Positions 10,962-20,534 are shown, counted from the first letter of the stretch. The stretch: DNA of 64,000 nt from Acinetobacter pittii ANC 4050 (GCF_000399685.1 NZ_KB976987.1:2433954-2497953); one strand, 5' to 3'. Notes: generated from the sequence alone by a model not told the origin. A program made the numbers and translations.

Positions 10962-11954
10962 ATGGCGCTTAATCAGATTTGGAAACAACAACTTACGCTT
11001 GTGACATATGGTAATGAATACCTCCGTCAGAATTTAAGCTTTAACCAATGGCGACAACATCATATTTTCGACCATCATAGTTTTCAGTTTCGTGACTTAA
11101 CTTCACAGCATTTATTGGCTCAACATTTCCAAGTTTGGCTAGAAGCATTAAAAAAACAAAGCACCCTCAAGCTTAGCTTACATTTATCAAGCCTTCTCAA
11201 TGAAGAGCAAAATCCAAACAGTAACGTCGAACTCTTACCCTATACACATTTTATTGTGAGTCATCAAAATGATAAGAAGTTTGCATGGATTTTTGGCCAT
11301 GAACTTGCCGAATGGTATAACAATGATAACGAGTTCGAAGCTCCTTCCTCACAAACCTGTGAATTACGCCTAGAGACATTCTGGCGTTTTGAATTAAATG
11401 AGAAATTATCAAAAAAAATTGAAGCTGATCTAAAAAATCCACCATGGCAAGAAATAGCCGACTTTATGGAGAGTGAGTTATTCCGTAGCAAATATGCGAC
11501 AGGCTTTGAGGAACCAGAACTTCAAAATACTCTTTTTGATGGAACAAATACTAAAAGCTTAGAGCCAAAACTTGCTCTAATTCCTGAGAGTTATCCCGCA
11601 GATTATGCTCATCAGCTTTTGTCCCGTACACAAGCATTAGCTGATTATTTAGAACAAAAAAAACGCCTTGGAAATGATCCTTTAGGAGAAGAACTAGACC
11701 AAGAGCAACTCATCAATTTAAGAAACTTTACACAAAAAACTGATGATTTGTTTGCCAAGCTTATTGTAAAAGTTGCCAACCATTATCAGACTGCACAGAT
11801 GGTGCCTGTAATTAAAGCATCTCCATTTGAGCAATCAAATGAAAATCCACAACATTTGAAATCGCACCACCATAAAGGCACTGGTTCAGGCGTTATTAAA
11901 CTCATTATTTTAACCATTATTATTTGTGCTTTAGCTTATTATTTTGGGCTTTAA
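10962..11954 (+). CDS. Unknown tail-anchored cytoplasmic protein
   Basis: I do not recognise this family. The likely start is the ATG of MALNQIWKQQ, giving 330 residues; the frame stays open 30 codons upstream. The body is soluble, rich in Gln, His, Leu and acidic residues, with a predicted helical region (QALADYLEQKKRLGNDPLG). A His-rich linker (SHHHKGTG) leads to a single C-terminal membrane segment, about 308-328. That topology would anchor the protein in the inner membrane facing the cytoplasm. It diverges from pheS and ends at a shared terminator, so it looks like a single-gene unit. Codon use resembles its neighbours. Confidence 0.8.
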   Translation: MALNQIWKQQLTLVTYGNEYLRQNLSFNQWRQHHIFDHHSFQFRDLTSQHLLAQHFQVWLEALKKQSTLKLSLHLSSLLNEEQNPNSNVELLPYTHFIVSHQNDKKFAWIFGHELAEWYNNDNEFEAPSSQTCELRLETFWRFELNEKLSKKIEADLKNPPWQEIADFMESELFRSKYATGFEEPELQNTLFDGTNTKSLEPKLALIPESYPADYAHQLLSRTQALADYLEQKKRLGNDPLGEELDQEQLINLRNFTQKTDDLFAKLIVKVANHYQTAQMVPVIKASPFEQSNENPQHLKSHHHKGTGSGVIKLIILTIIICALAYYFGL

Positions 11955-11965
11955 ATAAACAATAA

Positions 11966-11992
11966 AAAAGACCGCTAAAAAGCGGTCTTTCT
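11966..11992. terminator. Bidirectional terminator between the unknown gene and rplT
   Basis: AAAGACCGCT at 11967-11976 pairs with AGCGGTCTTT at 11981-11990 around AAAA, with A and T runs on both sides. It can serve both converging genes. Confidence 0.92.
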
Positions 11993-12006
11993 TTGAATCT
12001 CTAAGC

Positions 12007-12366
12007 TTATGCAGCTAATGCGCCTTTAGCTTTTTCAGCTAAAGCAGCAAATGCTACTGCATCATGCATAGCGATGTCAGCTAATACGCGACGGTCGATG
12101 ATCACTTGAGCTTTTTTCAAGCCATCGATCATACGGCTGTAAGACAACCCGTTTTGACGAGCACCAGCATTGATACGCGCAATCCATAGAGCACGGAATT
12201 GACGTTTCTTTTGACGGCGGTCACGGTAAGCGTATTGACCAGCTTTGATTACCGCTTGGAACGCTACGCGGTAAACGCGTGAACGAGCACCATAGTAACC
12301 TTTAGCGCGAGCAAGAATTTTTTTGTGACGACGATGAGCCACTACACCACGTTTTACACGAGCCAT
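12007..12366 (-). CDS. rplT: 50S ribosomal protein L20
   Basis: Assembly protein of the large subunit that binds 23S rRNA; in E. coli it also represses rpmI-rplT translation. The 119 residues are strongly basic, starting [26 protein letters not shown] (shown in part: [15 protein letters not shown]), with the conserved [11 protein letters not shown]. An AAGGAG site precedes the ATG. It follows rpmI by 11 nt. Confidence 0.98.
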
Positions 12367-12377
12367 TTATAATCTCC

Positions 12378-12572
12378 TTAGATGTATGGGCACATACGAC
12401 GAACTGAATTCATGTCAGAAACATGAACCATTACACAGCCGCGTAATTGACGGATACGTTTAGCAGATTTTTTGGTCAAGATGTGGCGCTTGAACGCTTG
12501 TTTACGCTTAAAACCGTTTGCAGTCGCTTTGAAGCGTTTAGCTGCACCACGGCGAGTTTTTAACTTAGCCAT
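12378..12572 (-). CDS. rpmI: 50S ribosomal protein L35
   Basis: Small basic ribosomal protein of 64 residues with [16 protein letters not shown] and [16 protein letters not shown], diagnostic for L35. An AGAGG site lies 6 nt before the ATG. It begins the rpmI-rplT pair, which here has its own promoter region because three other genes separate it from infC. Confidence 0.97.
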   Translation of the reverse strand: MAKLKTRRGAAKRFKATANGFKRKQAFKRHILTKKSAKRIRQLRGCVMVHVSDMNSVRRMCPYI

Positions 12573-12653
12573 AGTAACCTCTTTTAGGCACCTGTTCGGC
12601 GCGATTGCACCATTGCAAAATCGACCTGCAGGTAAGGAAGCGCGTATTTTATA
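12573..12653 (-). promoter_or_regulatory. Promoter and leader of rpmI-rplT, possible L20 operator
   Basis: On the minus strand TGCTATAAA is an extended -10 (TATAAA at 12648-12653) with no good -35, predicting a leader of about 68 nt. That leader contains two adjacent stems: the palindrome ACCTGCAGGT (12624-12633), and TTGCA with TGCAA around ATGG (12605-12618). L20 of E. coli binds a folded leader to repress this operon; whether these stems do the same is inferred. Confidence 0.45.
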
Positions 12654-12811
12654 GCATGCTGACTAAAATTAAAACTATTAGTTACTGTTTTTATGAGTGC
12701 AAAGAAAGACTTTCTCGATTTCAACTATGGCAGCCATATCAATAATAAATAAAGCACCTATACTTTTTTCCATTTATAATACGATCAAATTATCAACATA
12801 CGATATTCCCA

Positions 12812-14062
12812 ATGCAGAAACATGATGCATTTGCCGCCTTACGCTATAGAGATTTCTCAATTGTTACCATTAATCAATTTTGCTTAACATTAGCAATTTT
12901 GATTCAAGAAATTATTGTTGCCTATTCACTATATCAAATCACCAAAGACCCACTGACTCTAGGTTTAATCGGACTTGCAGAAGCCATCCCTTTTATTGCT
13001 CTTTCCCTTTGGGGTGGCTATTTTGCAGATAGGTTTAATAAACAGATTATTATGAAAATCTGTTTATTTTTCTCGGTTCCTCTTCCTTTAATTTTATGGT
13101 TACTTTTCCATTTACATGGCTTAGGACATATCAGCGTAAATTTTCTTTCTTGGGGGATTTATGCAGTCATTTTTGGTTTGGGTACAATTCGTGGTTTTTA
13201 TAATCCTTCTGCAACGTCTTTAAAGCCATTTTTAATTCCCCGTGAGCTGTATGCAAATGGTGCAACATGGACGACAATTGGTTGGCAAAGTGGTGTAATT
13301 ATCGGGCCTATGCTTGGTGGTTTTATGCTGGCCTATTTAGGCCGAGAAACAAGTCTATTTAGTGTTGCTACGTTACTGGGCATTTGTTTTATATTAATTA
13401 ATTTATTGCATAAGCGTAGTTTTCCTAAAATTGAAACTTCGAATGTTTTAGAAAGTTTAGGGGATGGTTTCCGCTTTATCTGGAAAACTAAAATTGTTCT
13501 TTGGGCGATTTCTCTTGATTTAGCTTCTGTTTTATTTGGTGGGGTCATCGCATTACTACCAATTTTTGCAGAAGATATCTTAAAAGTTGGTCCAGAAGGA
13601 CTTGGATATTTGCGTGCTGCACCCTCTATTGGCGCTCTCGTCACTATGATTGCTTTGACTCGCTTCCCACCAACTCAGCATGCATGGCGTAACATGTTAC
13701 TTGCCGTAGCCGGTTTTGGAGTATTCACTATTTTATTCGCCTTTTCGAAAAATATGTGGTTATCTCTATTTGCACTGGCAATGACGGGCGCTTGTGACAG
13801 TATTTCGGTTGTAGTTAGACAAACTATTTTGCAAATTTTCCCGCCAGAAAATATGCGTGGTCGCGTTGCTGCTGTAAACGGGATGTTCGTCTCATCAAGT
13901 AATGAGCTTGGCGCATTTGAGTCAGGTTTGGCAGCAAAATATTTGGGAACGATTACAGCAACTATTTTTGGTGGTTGTATGACTTTAGTCGTTGTTACTT
14001 TCTGTTGGCTAAAAACCAATGATTTATTTAAAGTCGATATTACAAAAAGCTCAGAAGACTAA
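12812..14062 (+). CDS. MFS transporter, EntS-like exporter family
   Basis: A 416-residue, 12-segment inner-membrane transporter of the DHA3-type branch that includes enterobactin exporter EntS. It opens with FAALRYRDFSIVTINQF, and the loop 2-3 signature GGYFADRFNKQIIMK is a good MFS motif A. The C-terminal half has ALAMTGACDSISVVVRQT and PPENMRGRVAAVNGMF, seen in EntS-like proteins. The substrate cannot be assigned, and no siderophore genes or clear Fur box are nearby. It is one of three genes lying between infC and rpmI. Confidence 0.85.
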   Translation: MQKHDAFAALRYRDFSIVTINQFCLTLAILIQEIIVAYSLYQITKDPLTLGLIGLAEAIPFIALSLWGGYFADRFNKQIIMKICLFFSVPLPLILWLLFHLHGLGHISVNFLSWGIYAVIFGLGTIRGFYNPSATSLKPFLIPRELYANGATWTTIGWQSGVIIGPMLGGFMLAYLGRETSLFSVATLLGICFILINLLHKRSFPKIETSNVLESLGDGFRFIWKTKIVLWAISLDLASVLFGGVIALLPIFAEDILKVGPEGLGYLRAAPSIGALVTMIALTRFPPTQHAWRNMLLAVAGFGVFTILFAFSKNMWLSLFALAMTGACDSISVVVRQTILQIFPPENMRGRVAAVNGMFVSSSNELGAFESGLAAKYLGTITATIFGGCMTLVVVTFCWLKTNDLFKVDITKSSED

Positions 14063-14077
14063 TGAATTCGTTTTAAT

Positions 14078-14100
14078 TTAAGCATCTTCGGATGCTTTTA
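14078..14100. terminator. Bidirectional terminator (MFS / yqaA)
   Basis: AAGCATC-TTCG-GATGCTT at 14080-14097, with an A/T-rich run on both sides, lies between convergent genes. Confidence 0.88.
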
Positions 14101-14102
14101 TT

Positions 14103-14531
14103 TTAAATAAAATCTGTAATTACCCAATAAATAAAGATATAACGCCCTGCTTTAGCAATCAAAACGATAATTAAAAAACGCCAAAAATTTTCTTTGAGTA
14201 AACCCGAAACTAAAGTAATTGGGTCTCCAATCACAGGGGTCCAACTTAAAAACAGCGAATAAAAACCATATTTATGATAAAAGCGTTGAGCTTGTTCTAA
14301 ACGCTTTTCAGAAACCGGAAACCACTTACGATGTTTAAATTGCTCTATTTTTAGGCCTAGCCACCAATTTACGCAAGAACCTAACACATTACCTAGAGTA
14401 GCAACACTTATTAATAGCACAGCCGCATGTTGATCTTTTAGCAACAAGGTTGCCAAGACCGCTTCGGACTGCAAAGGCAACAATGTGGCTGCGCCAAAAG
14501 CGCTCAAGAACAGCAAAAAGTAACTTAGCAC
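14103..14531 (-). CDS. yqaA: YqaA-family small membrane protein (DedA-related)
   Basis: A 142-residue inner-membrane protein resembling E. coli YqaA in layout: FGAATLLPLQSEAVLATLLL near the start, GNVLGSCVNWWLG, then HKYGFYSLFLSWTPVIGDPI, where the paired Trp-Pro and Gly-Asp are conserved. The family belongs to the SNARE-associated/DedA (VTT) group, some of whose members move lipids across the membrane; the exact role of YqaA is unknown. It begins with GTG at 14531, as no in-frame ATG precedes the conserved region. Confidence 0.85.
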   Translation of the reverse strand: MLSYFLLFLSAFGAATLLPLQSEAVLATLLLKDQHAAVLLISVATLGNVLGSCVNWWLGLKIEQFKHRKWFPVSEKRLEQAQRFYHKYGFYSLFLSWTPVIGDPITLVSGLLKENFWRFLIIVLIAKAGRYIFIYWVITDFI

Positions 14532-14587
14532 AACTCATTACACCAAATAATTTTTTGCTTTAAACATTTATTAAATCCAGACAAAAA

Positions 14588-15208
14588 TCAGGCTACTTTA
14601 ATAGATAATGCTTTTTGTACCGCAGGACGTGCCGTTAAACGTACAACATATTCTTGTACATAAGGATAATCTTCTAATTGAATACCCTGCCATTCATAGC
14701 GCAAGATCCAAGGTAAAATTGCCATGTCAGCAATCGAGTATTCACCAGCAACAAACTTCTGACCAATAAGCTGTTTGTTTAATACGCCATATAAACGTTT
14801 AGTCTCATTTACATAACGGTCTATCGCGTATGGGATTTTTTCTGGGGCAAAACGATTGAAATGATGATTCTGCCCAAGCATAGGTCCTAGTCCACCCATT
14901 TGCCACATGAGCCATTGTTCAACTTCAACTCGCTCTTGCTCATCAGTTGGATAAAATAATCCGGTTTTCCGACCTAAATATTGCAAGATAGCGCCTGATT
15001 CAAATATTGAAATTGGCTCACCACGAGGTCCATCTTGGTCAACAATCGCAGGAATTTTATTATTGGGAGAAATTCTCAGAAAATCTGGTTGAAATTGATC
15101 ATTTTCTAAAATATTGATTGGGTAAAGAGTGTAATCCAGCCCCATTTCTTCTAAGGCAATTGTGATTTTATGTCCATTGGGAGTTCCCCAATAATATAGA
15201 TCAATCAT
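14588..15208 (-). CDS. Glutathione S-transferase family protein (YfcG/Ure2p-like)
   Basis: A 206-residue cytosolic protein. The N-terminal thioredoxin-like domain has LYYWGTPNGHKITIALEE and the glutathione-binding ISPNNKIPAIVD with SIFESGAILQYL (the conserved Glu-Ser pair). The C-terminal helical domain has EYSIADMAILPWI, including the Asp capping box. TPNGHK at the start is typical of the nu/Ure2p-like class with YfcG, which often acts as a disulfide-bond reductase; substrate specificity cannot be read. Upstream, 15209-15399 holds nothing I can assign. Confidence 0.9.
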   Translation of the reverse strand: MIDLYYWGTPNGHKITIALEEMGLDYTLYPINILENDQFQPDFLRISPNNKIPAIVDQDGPRGEPISIFESGAILQYLGRKTGLFYPTDEQERVEVEQWLMWQMGGLGPMLGQNHHFNRFAPEKIPYAIDRYVNETKRLYGVLNKQLIGQKFVAGEYSIADMAILPWILRYEWQGIQLEDYPYVQEYVVRLTARPAVQKALSIKVA

Positions 15209-15399
15209 TCTATTTTCCTATTCATCGTTATCATGACTGCGTCTTGCGTTATAGCATGTTTTAAGAGGGACGATGAGATTTCCAACACTAAAAAATACAT
15301 AAAATTCAAGAATTGAATTTCTTTCAAAATATAGCAACTGTCTTAAATCAAACTGAATAGATAAAAGTTAAATCATCTTTTTTTATTATGATAAGGTTA

Positions 15400-15431
15400 T
15401 AAAAAAGCACTGCTTTTGCAGTGCTTTTTTT
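15400..15431 (-). terminator. Terminator of thrS-infC
   Basis: GCACTGC at 15407-15413 pairs with GCAGTGC at 15418-15424 around TTTT, flanked by A6 and T7. It lies 6 nt past the infC stop, so rpmI-rplT is not cotranscribed by default. Confidence 0.9.
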
Positions 15432-15436
15432 GAGTA

Positions 15437-15988
15437 TTACTTTTTCTTTTTCGGTCCAAGTAACATACCCATTTGACGGCCTTCCATTTTAGGTGCTTGT
15501 TCCACAACCCCAAACTCAGCAACATCAGCTTCAATCTTTTGTAATTGAGCTAAGCCAAGTTGTTGGTGAGCCATTTCACGACCACGGAAACGTAAAGTGA
15601 TTTTCACTTTGTTTCCTTCTTCAAGGAATTTCAAAATAGCACGAAGCTTAACTTGATAATCACCAACATCAGTTGCAGGGCGCAGTTTGATTTCCTTCAC
15701 TTGCACTTGATGCTGTTTTTTCTTCGCATCTTTTTGCTTCTGCTTAAGGTCAAACAAGTGCTTGTTGTAATCCATAATTTTACAAACAGGCGGCTCGGCG
15801 TTTGCAACGATCTCAACTAGGTCAAGATCTGCCTCTTCAGCAGCGCGCAGTGCTTCATTTAATGAAACAATTCCTTTTTGCTCACCGTCAGCACCAACGA
15901 GGCGTACTTCTTTTGCACGGATCTCGTCGTTAATTGCTGGACGGTTGCTTTTTGCACCTTGTTGTTGGTTACGGTCAGGCTGTTTAAT
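15437..15988 (-). CDS. infC: Translation initiation factor IF-3, ATT start
   Basis: Binds the 30S subunit, keeps it apart from 50S and rejects wrong start codons. The full protein has 183 residues, starting [20 protein letters not shown] from an ATT at 15988, 8 nt after GGAG and 5 nt after the thrS stop. The first in-frame ATG (15775) would remove the whole N-domain including [20 protein letters not shown] and VCKIMDY. The C-domain has [18 protein letters not shown] and ends in a Lys tract. ATT initiation with self-regulation is the known E. coli behaviour (AUU), so repression by IF-3 itself is expected here. Confidence 0.95.
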   Translation of the reverse strand: MKQPDRNQQQGAKSNRPAINDEIRAKEVRLVGADGEQKGIVSLNEALRAAEEADLDLVEIVANAEPPVCKIMDYNKHLFDLKQKQKDAKKKQHQVQVKEIKLRPATDVGDYQVKLRAILKFLEEGNKVKITLRFRGREMAHQQLGLAQLQKIEADVAEFGVVEQAPKMEGRQMGMLLGPKKKK

Positions 15989-15993
15989 CTTTC

Positions 15994-17916
15994 TTACTCC
16001 ACAATATACCGGCCACGTTCGGCGACGGCAGACTTCACTAAGTCAATGAATGCATCTACTGACATAGTACCTAAATTTTTTCCTGAGCGGGTACGCACAT
16101 TCACTGTACCTTCTTCAACCTCTCGGTCACCAAGAACTAACAGGTAAGGAATACGCTCTAGAGTACGCTCACGAATCTTAAATCCGATTTTTTCATTTCT
16201 CAAGTCAGAAATAGCACGAAGGCCATTTTCTTTGAGTTTTGCTACGACGTTCTCACAAGCTTCAGCTTGAGAATCCGTAATATTCATGACACATGCTTGT
16301 AACGGCGACAACCAAGGTGGCATGAAACCAGCGTAGTGTTCAATTAGTATACCAATAAAACGCTCAAAACTGCCAAGAATTGCACGATGCAACATTACAG
16401 GCTGATCACGATCATTGTCTTCAGTCACATAAGACGCATCTAAACGTTCTGGTAAGTTGAAGTCACACTGAATAGTACCACATTGCCATACACGTCCGAG
16501 ACAGTCTTTCAATGAGAATTCAATTTTCGGACCGTAGAACGCGCCTTCGCCTGGTTGTAATTCCCATTCTAGACCCGCTGCATCTAAAGCATCTGCTAAA
16601 GATTTTTCAGCCATATCCCAAAGCGCATCATCACCCACACGTTTTTCTGGACGTGTAGAAAGTTTCATTTGCACTTCTTCAAAGCCAAAATCTTTATAAA
16701 CATCTAAAGTCAGTTTAATAAAGTCTGCAACTTCCTGACCGATCTGTTCTTTAGTACAGAAGATATGGGCGTCATCTTGTGTAAAGCCACGTACACGCAT
16801 AATACCGTGTAAAGAACCTGATGGTTCATTACGATGACAAGAACCAAACTCTGCCAAACGAATTGGTAAATCACGGTAAGACTTCAAACCTTGGTTGAAC
16901 ACTTGCACGTGACATGGACAGTTCATTGGCTTAACCGCATAGTTACGATTTTCAGAATGAGTCGTAAACATGTTGTCTGCGTAGTTCGCCGCATGACCTG
17001 ATTTTTCCCACAATGTAAAGTCTACGATTTGTGGTGTCTTAATCTCAAGGTAACCATTGTCTTGCTGAACTTTACGCATGTATTGTTCAAGTACTTGGTA
17101 AATAGTCCAGCCATTTGGATGCCAGAACACCATACCCGGTGCTTCTTCTTGCATATGGAACAAGTCTAAAGCTTTACCAATTTTACGATGGTCACGCTTT
17201 TCAGCTTCTTCGATACGTTTGATGTAGGCAGCGAGCTGTTTCTTGTCTGCCCAAGCTGTACCATAAATACGTTGAAGCTGTTCGTTCTTCGCATCACCAC
17301 GCCAGTATGCACCAGAGATTTTAGTGAGCTTGAATGATTTTAAGAATTTGGTATTCGGTACGTGTGGACCACGACACATATCCAAATAATCTTGATGGTA
17401 GTACAAGCCCATTTGTTTTTCTTCAGGCATGTCTGCAATCAAGCGTAATTTGTATTCTTCGCCACGCGCAGTAAATTCAGCAATAACTTCATCACGTGGT
17501 GTCATTTTTTTAACGACATCGTAATCTTGATCAATGAGCTTTTTCATGCGCTCTTCGATAGCTGCCATATCGTCTAATGTAAAAGGACGTGGCATCCAGA
17601 TGTCGTAGTAAAAACCTTCTTCAATGACTGGACCAATCACCATCTTGGCTTCAGGGAAAAGCTGTTTCACAGCATGCCCTACAAGGTGTGCACAAGAATG
17701 GCGAATAATTTCAAGACCTTCCTCATCTTTTGGAGTGATAATTTGTAAGGTCGAATCTTCGGTAATTAAGTCACATGCATCAACTAAGCGATCATTTACA
17801 CGGCCAGCAACAGTATTTTTTGCTAGACCAGGCCCGATACTTTGGGCAACTTCCATAACAGATACAGCGTGATCAAAACTCTTTTGATCGCCATTTGGCA
17901 ATGTGATAATTGGCAT
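15994..17916 (-). CDS. thrS: Threonyl-tRNA synthetase
   Basis: Charges tRNA-Thr and edits Ser-tRNA-Thr. The 640 residues (E. coli 642) run TGS domain (1-61), editing domain with the HxxxH motif HLVGH near residue 77 and GFYYDI, the class II core with the zinc cysteine in [10 protein letters not shown] and motif 2 around [15 protein letters not shown], and the C-terminal anticodon domain ([18 protein letters not shown]). AAGGA lies 7 nt before the ATG. The infC gene starts 5 nt after the stop. Confidence 0.98.
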   Translation of the reverse strand: MPIITLPNGDQKSFDHAVSVMEVAQSIGPGLAKNTVAGRVNDRLVDACDLITEDSTLQIITPKDEEGLEIIRHSCAHLVGHAVKQLFPEAKMVIGPVIEEGFYYDIWMPRPFTLDDMAAIEERMKKLIDQDYDVVKKMTPRDEVIAEFTARGEEYKLRLIADMPEEKQMGLYYHQDYLDMCRGPHVPNTKFLKSFKLTKISGAYWRGDAKNEQLQRIYGTAWADKKQLAAYIKRIEEAEKRDHRKIGKALDLFHMQEEAPGMVFWHPNGWTIYQVLEQYMRKVQQDNGYLEIKTPQIVDFTLWEKSGHAANYADNMFTTHSENRNYAVKPMNCPCHVQVFNQGLKSYRDLPIRLAEFGSCHRNEPSGSLHGIMRVRGFTQDDAHIFCTKEQIGQEVADFIKLTLDVYKDFGFEEVQMKLSTRPEKRVGDDALWDMAEKSLADALDAAGLEWELQPGEGAFYGPKIEFSLKDCLGRVWQCGTIQCDFNLPERLDASYVTEDNDRDQPVMLHRAILGSFERFIGILIEHYAGFMPPWLSPLQACVMNITDSQAEACENVVAKLKENGLRAISDLRNEKIGFKIRERTLERIPYLLVLGDREVEEGTVNVRTRSGKNLGTMSVDAFIDLVKSAVAERGRYIVE

Positions 17917-18021
17917 AAAAAAATCCTTAAGGAGTGATGCCCTATACGAAGGAGCATTTCACCGCGAGATTATGATCGAGGCGAACCTCAAAATATAAAA
18001 ACGGTGTAAATCAAAGTTAAA
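17917..18021 (-). promoter_or_regulatory. Possible thrS promoter and leader
   Basis: On the minus strand TTTAAC (18016-18021) and TATATT (17992-17997) are 18 bp apart, a fair sigma-70 promoter, giving a leader of roughly 70 nt. The leader includes GAGG-TTCG-CCTC and a second stem pairing ATGC with GCAT just before the AAGGA site. E. coli ThrRS represses its own message by binding such stems; here only the layout suggests it. The rest of the gap (18022-18309) shows no gene; TTGACT at 18204-18209 may be part of the promoter for the next gene. Confidence 0.4.
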
Positions 18022-18309
18022 AAACCTGAAAGATTTTACACTTGTTCAAGCAATGTGAAAACCTTTGAGCCCATAAAATCATAAATACATTTTGCTTATC
18101 AGGTAAACAGCAATAAATGACTTAAAAAATATATTGGGGCGATTTTTAAATATATTTAGCACAAGTGGTTTAAGATGAAGAAAATAGCATTTTTGCTCAT
18201 TTTTTGACTGGAAGGTATCGCCCTTTAAGACTAAAGCATAAATGCTTTGATGAATATTAAATCATATTTTCAAAGAATGAATTAAAAATAGAACACGGAG
18301 TTGTTTCAC

Positions 18310-19947
18310 ATGGTTAGTGCTTATGATGAGTTACCGCGTACACCGGCAAACTTTGTTGCGTTATCCCCTCTACGCTACTTAGAGCGTGCAGCTTATATTT
18401 ATCCAGATCAAGCTTCGATTATTCATGGTAAGCGCCAAATTTCATGGAAAGAAACCTACCAACGTTGTTGCCAATTTGCATCTCAGCTCAAGCAATTGGG
18501 AATTGAAAAAAATGATACTGTATCTGTCTTATTGCCAAATATTCCAGCCATGATTGAAGCGCATTTTGCAGTTCCTATGGCTGGTGCGGTACTCAACACC
18601 CTCAATACACGTTTAGATGCAAAAACAATCGCTTTCATGTTGGAACATGCAGAAAGTAAAGTACTGTTGGTTGACCCTGAATTTGTAAATTTGGCAAGAG
18701 AAGCCCTCTCACTGATTCCTAACCAACACATTATTGTGATTGATGTAGCTGATACAGAATACGAAGGTGAAAACCAGTTTTTAGGTTCTTTTGAATATGA
18801 AGAATGGATCGCTCAAGGCGACATTAACTTCTCTTGGCATTTACCAGAAGATGAATGGGATGCGATTAGCTTAAATTACACCTCAGGAACTACAGGCAAT
18901 CCTAAAGGTGTGGTCTATCATCATCGTGGGGCTTATCTTAATGCTGCAAGTAATATTCTCGCTTGCGGAATGAAACCGCGTGCTGTGTACTTATGGACAC
19001 TGCCGCTCTTTCATTGTAATGGCTGGTGTTTTGCATGGAGCATAGCAGCAAGTGGTGGAACTAATATTTGTTTACGCAAAGTCGATCCAGAATTAGTCAT
19101 GCAATTGATTGCCGCACATAAAGTTGATTATTTCTGTGGTGCACCTATTGTTCTTTCAATGATTCTTAATTTACCTAAAGAAAAACAAACCAGCTTTGAT
19201 CATCATGTTGAAGTTATGGTGGCTGGAGCAGCTCCTCCTGTTGCCATTATTGAAGGCATGCGTAACATGGGGATTAACGTAAACCACGTATATGGCCTAA
19301 CAGAAACTTATGGGCCTTCTGCTTTATGTGCTTCGCAATCTGGATGGAATGAGCTATCAATTGCTGAACAAGCCCAGCTTCATTCGCGCCAAGGTGTACC
19401 CTACCCATTACAAGATAGTATGCGTGTGTTAGATCCCGAGACAATGCAGCCTGTCCCGAATGATGGACAAACCATGGGAGAAATTATGTTCCGTGGCAAT
19501 ATTGTCATGAAAGGTTATTTAAAGAATCCTCAAGCAACTCAAGAAGCATTTGCAGGTGGATGGTTCCATACCGGCGACTTAGCTGTTTGTCATCCAGATG
19601 GTTATGCAAAAATTACTGATCGTTCAAAAGACATCATTATTTCTGGTGGAGAAAATATTTCATCTTTAGAAGTAGAAGATGTTTTATATAAACATCCTGC
19701 TGTTTTAACCGCTGCAGTTGTTGCTAAACCCGATGCGCGTTGGCAAGAAGTACCCTGTGCGTTTATTGAGTTAAAGATGGGTGCTACGGCAACACCTGAA
19801 GAAATTATTGCACATTGCCAAAAAGAGTTAGCGCGCTTTAAAGTACCTAAAGATGTGGTTATTACTGAAATTCCAAAAACATCGACAGGTAAATTACAGA
19901 AATTCATTTTGCGCGAATGGGCAAAAGAACGAGCTGAAAATATATAA
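18310..19947 (+). CDS. Acyl-CoA synthetase (AMP-forming)
   Basis: Activates a carboxylic acid with ATP and CoA. The 545-residue ANL-superfamily enzyme has the P-loop-like YTSGTTGNPKGVVYHH, the A5 motif VYGLTETYGP, GWFHTGDLAVCHPDGYAKITDRSKDII (in part), GGENISSLEVED and the C-terminal catalytic lysine in PKTSTGKLQK. The LPLFHCNGWCFAW segment is typical of the AlkK/DmdB/plant AAE branch, pointing to medium-chain or methylthiopropionate-type acids, but the substrate is unproven. The ATG at 18310 is 9 nt after GGAG; the TTG at 18301 touches the GGAG and is rejected. Confidence 0.9.
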   Translation: MVSAYDELPRTPANFVALSPLRYLERAAYIYPDQASIIHGKRQISWKETYQRCCQFASQLKQLGIEKNDTVSVLLPNIPAMIEAHFAVPMAGAVLNTLNTRLDAKTIAFMLEHAESKVLLVDPEFVNLAREALSLIPNQHIIVIDVADTEYEGENQFLGSFEYEEWIAQGDINFSWHLPEDEWDAISLNYTSGTTGNPKGVVYHHRGAYLNAASNILACGMKPRAVYLWTLPLFHCNGWCFAWSIAASGGTNICLRKVDPELVMQLIAAHKVDYFCGAPIVLSMILNLPKEKQTSFDHHVEVMVAGAAPPVAIIEGMRNMGINVNHVYGLTETYGPSALCASQSGWNELSIAEQAQLHSRQGVPYPLQDSMRVLDPETMQPVPNDGQTMGEIMFRGNIVMKGYLKNPQATQEAFAGGWFHTGDLAVCHPDGYAKITDRSKDIIISGGENISSLEVEDVLYKHPAVLTAAVVAKPDARWQEVPCAFIELKMGATATPEEIIAHCQKELARFKVPKDVVITEIPKTSTGKLQKFILREWAKERAENI

Positions 19948-19950
19948 ATA

Positions 19951-19980
19951 AAAAAGCGACGCTCAAGGCGTCGCTTTTTT
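19951..19980. terminator. Bidirectional terminator (acyl-CoA synthetase / darP)
   Basis: GCGACGC (19956-19962) pairs with GCGTCGC (19968-19974) with A5 before and T6 after, between convergent genes. Confidence 0.92.
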
Positions 19981-19995
19981 ACTATTGAAGAGCAA

Positions 19996-20532
19996 TTAGC
20001 CTTGATCAGACAATAGGGCAATTTGCTGCACATAGTTAACAAATTTACCTTTTGATGCTTCAAGCTCTGCTTCACTCACTTCTTGACTTTTATCACGCTT
20101 GATTCTCAACACATGCTGACGCAATGTGTGACGCTCTGAGGCATTATAAATTTTGCTAAATTCATTAATTGCAGGATCGCCTTGTTCGATCATACGATCA
20201 ACCCAACGCATCAATTGAGCCTGCTTTTTTGCGCCTTGCTGCGGAGTTAAATAAGACAAAATAACGGTCTCATCTTCATTGCGCAATAATTTACCAATAC
20301 GTTGAAACTGACGACGACGAGCTTCAAAAGAACTAATGTTCTGTACTTCCATTAACGCATCAATTAAACGTTCATCTACTGGGAGTTTTTGAATCTGTTT
20401 AATAGAAAGTTGTGCTAACTGCTCGCCTAAAGCAGCCATACGTTGAACTGCTTTTTTCTGTTCTGTCTTACTTGCACGTCCTTCTAAAGAGCCAAAATCT
20501 TCTTCAGTATAACGTTGGGGACGACGTGCCAC
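19996..20532 (-). CDS. darP: Ribosome biogenesis factor DarP (YjgA, DUF615)
   Basis: Associates with late 50S precursors and helps mature the peptidyl-transferase centre in E. coli. The 178-residue protein is highly charged and all-helical. Recognised by IKQIQKLPVDERLIDALMEV, RRRQFQRIGKLLRNED and LMRWVDRMIEQGDPAINEF. Last gene of the pcnB-to-darP run, 2 nt after npr and just before the shared terminator. Confidence 0.92.
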   Translation of the reverse strand: MARRPQRYTEEDFGSLEGRASKTEQKKAVQRMAALGEQLAQLSIKQIQKLPVDERLIDALMEVQNISSFEARRRQFQRIGKLLRNEDETVILSYLTPQQGAKKQAQLMRWVDRMIEQGDPAINEFSKIYNASERHTLRQHVLRIKRDKSQEVSEAELEASKGKFVNYVQQIALLSDQG

Positions 20533-20534
20533 GA

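Noticed and set aside
12655..12811. Fur box ahead of the EntS-like MFS gene
   Set aside because: No 19-bp match resembling GATAATGATTATCATTATC and no siderophore genes nearby, so an iron role is not supported.
15437..15775. 112-residue IF-3 fragment starting at ATG
   Set aside because: It would delete the conserved IF-3 N-domain, which is present in the same frame up to the ATT at 15988.
18301..18309. TTG start for the acyl-CoA synthetase
   Set aside because: It directly abuts the GGAG ribosome site; the ATG nine bases on has correct spacing.
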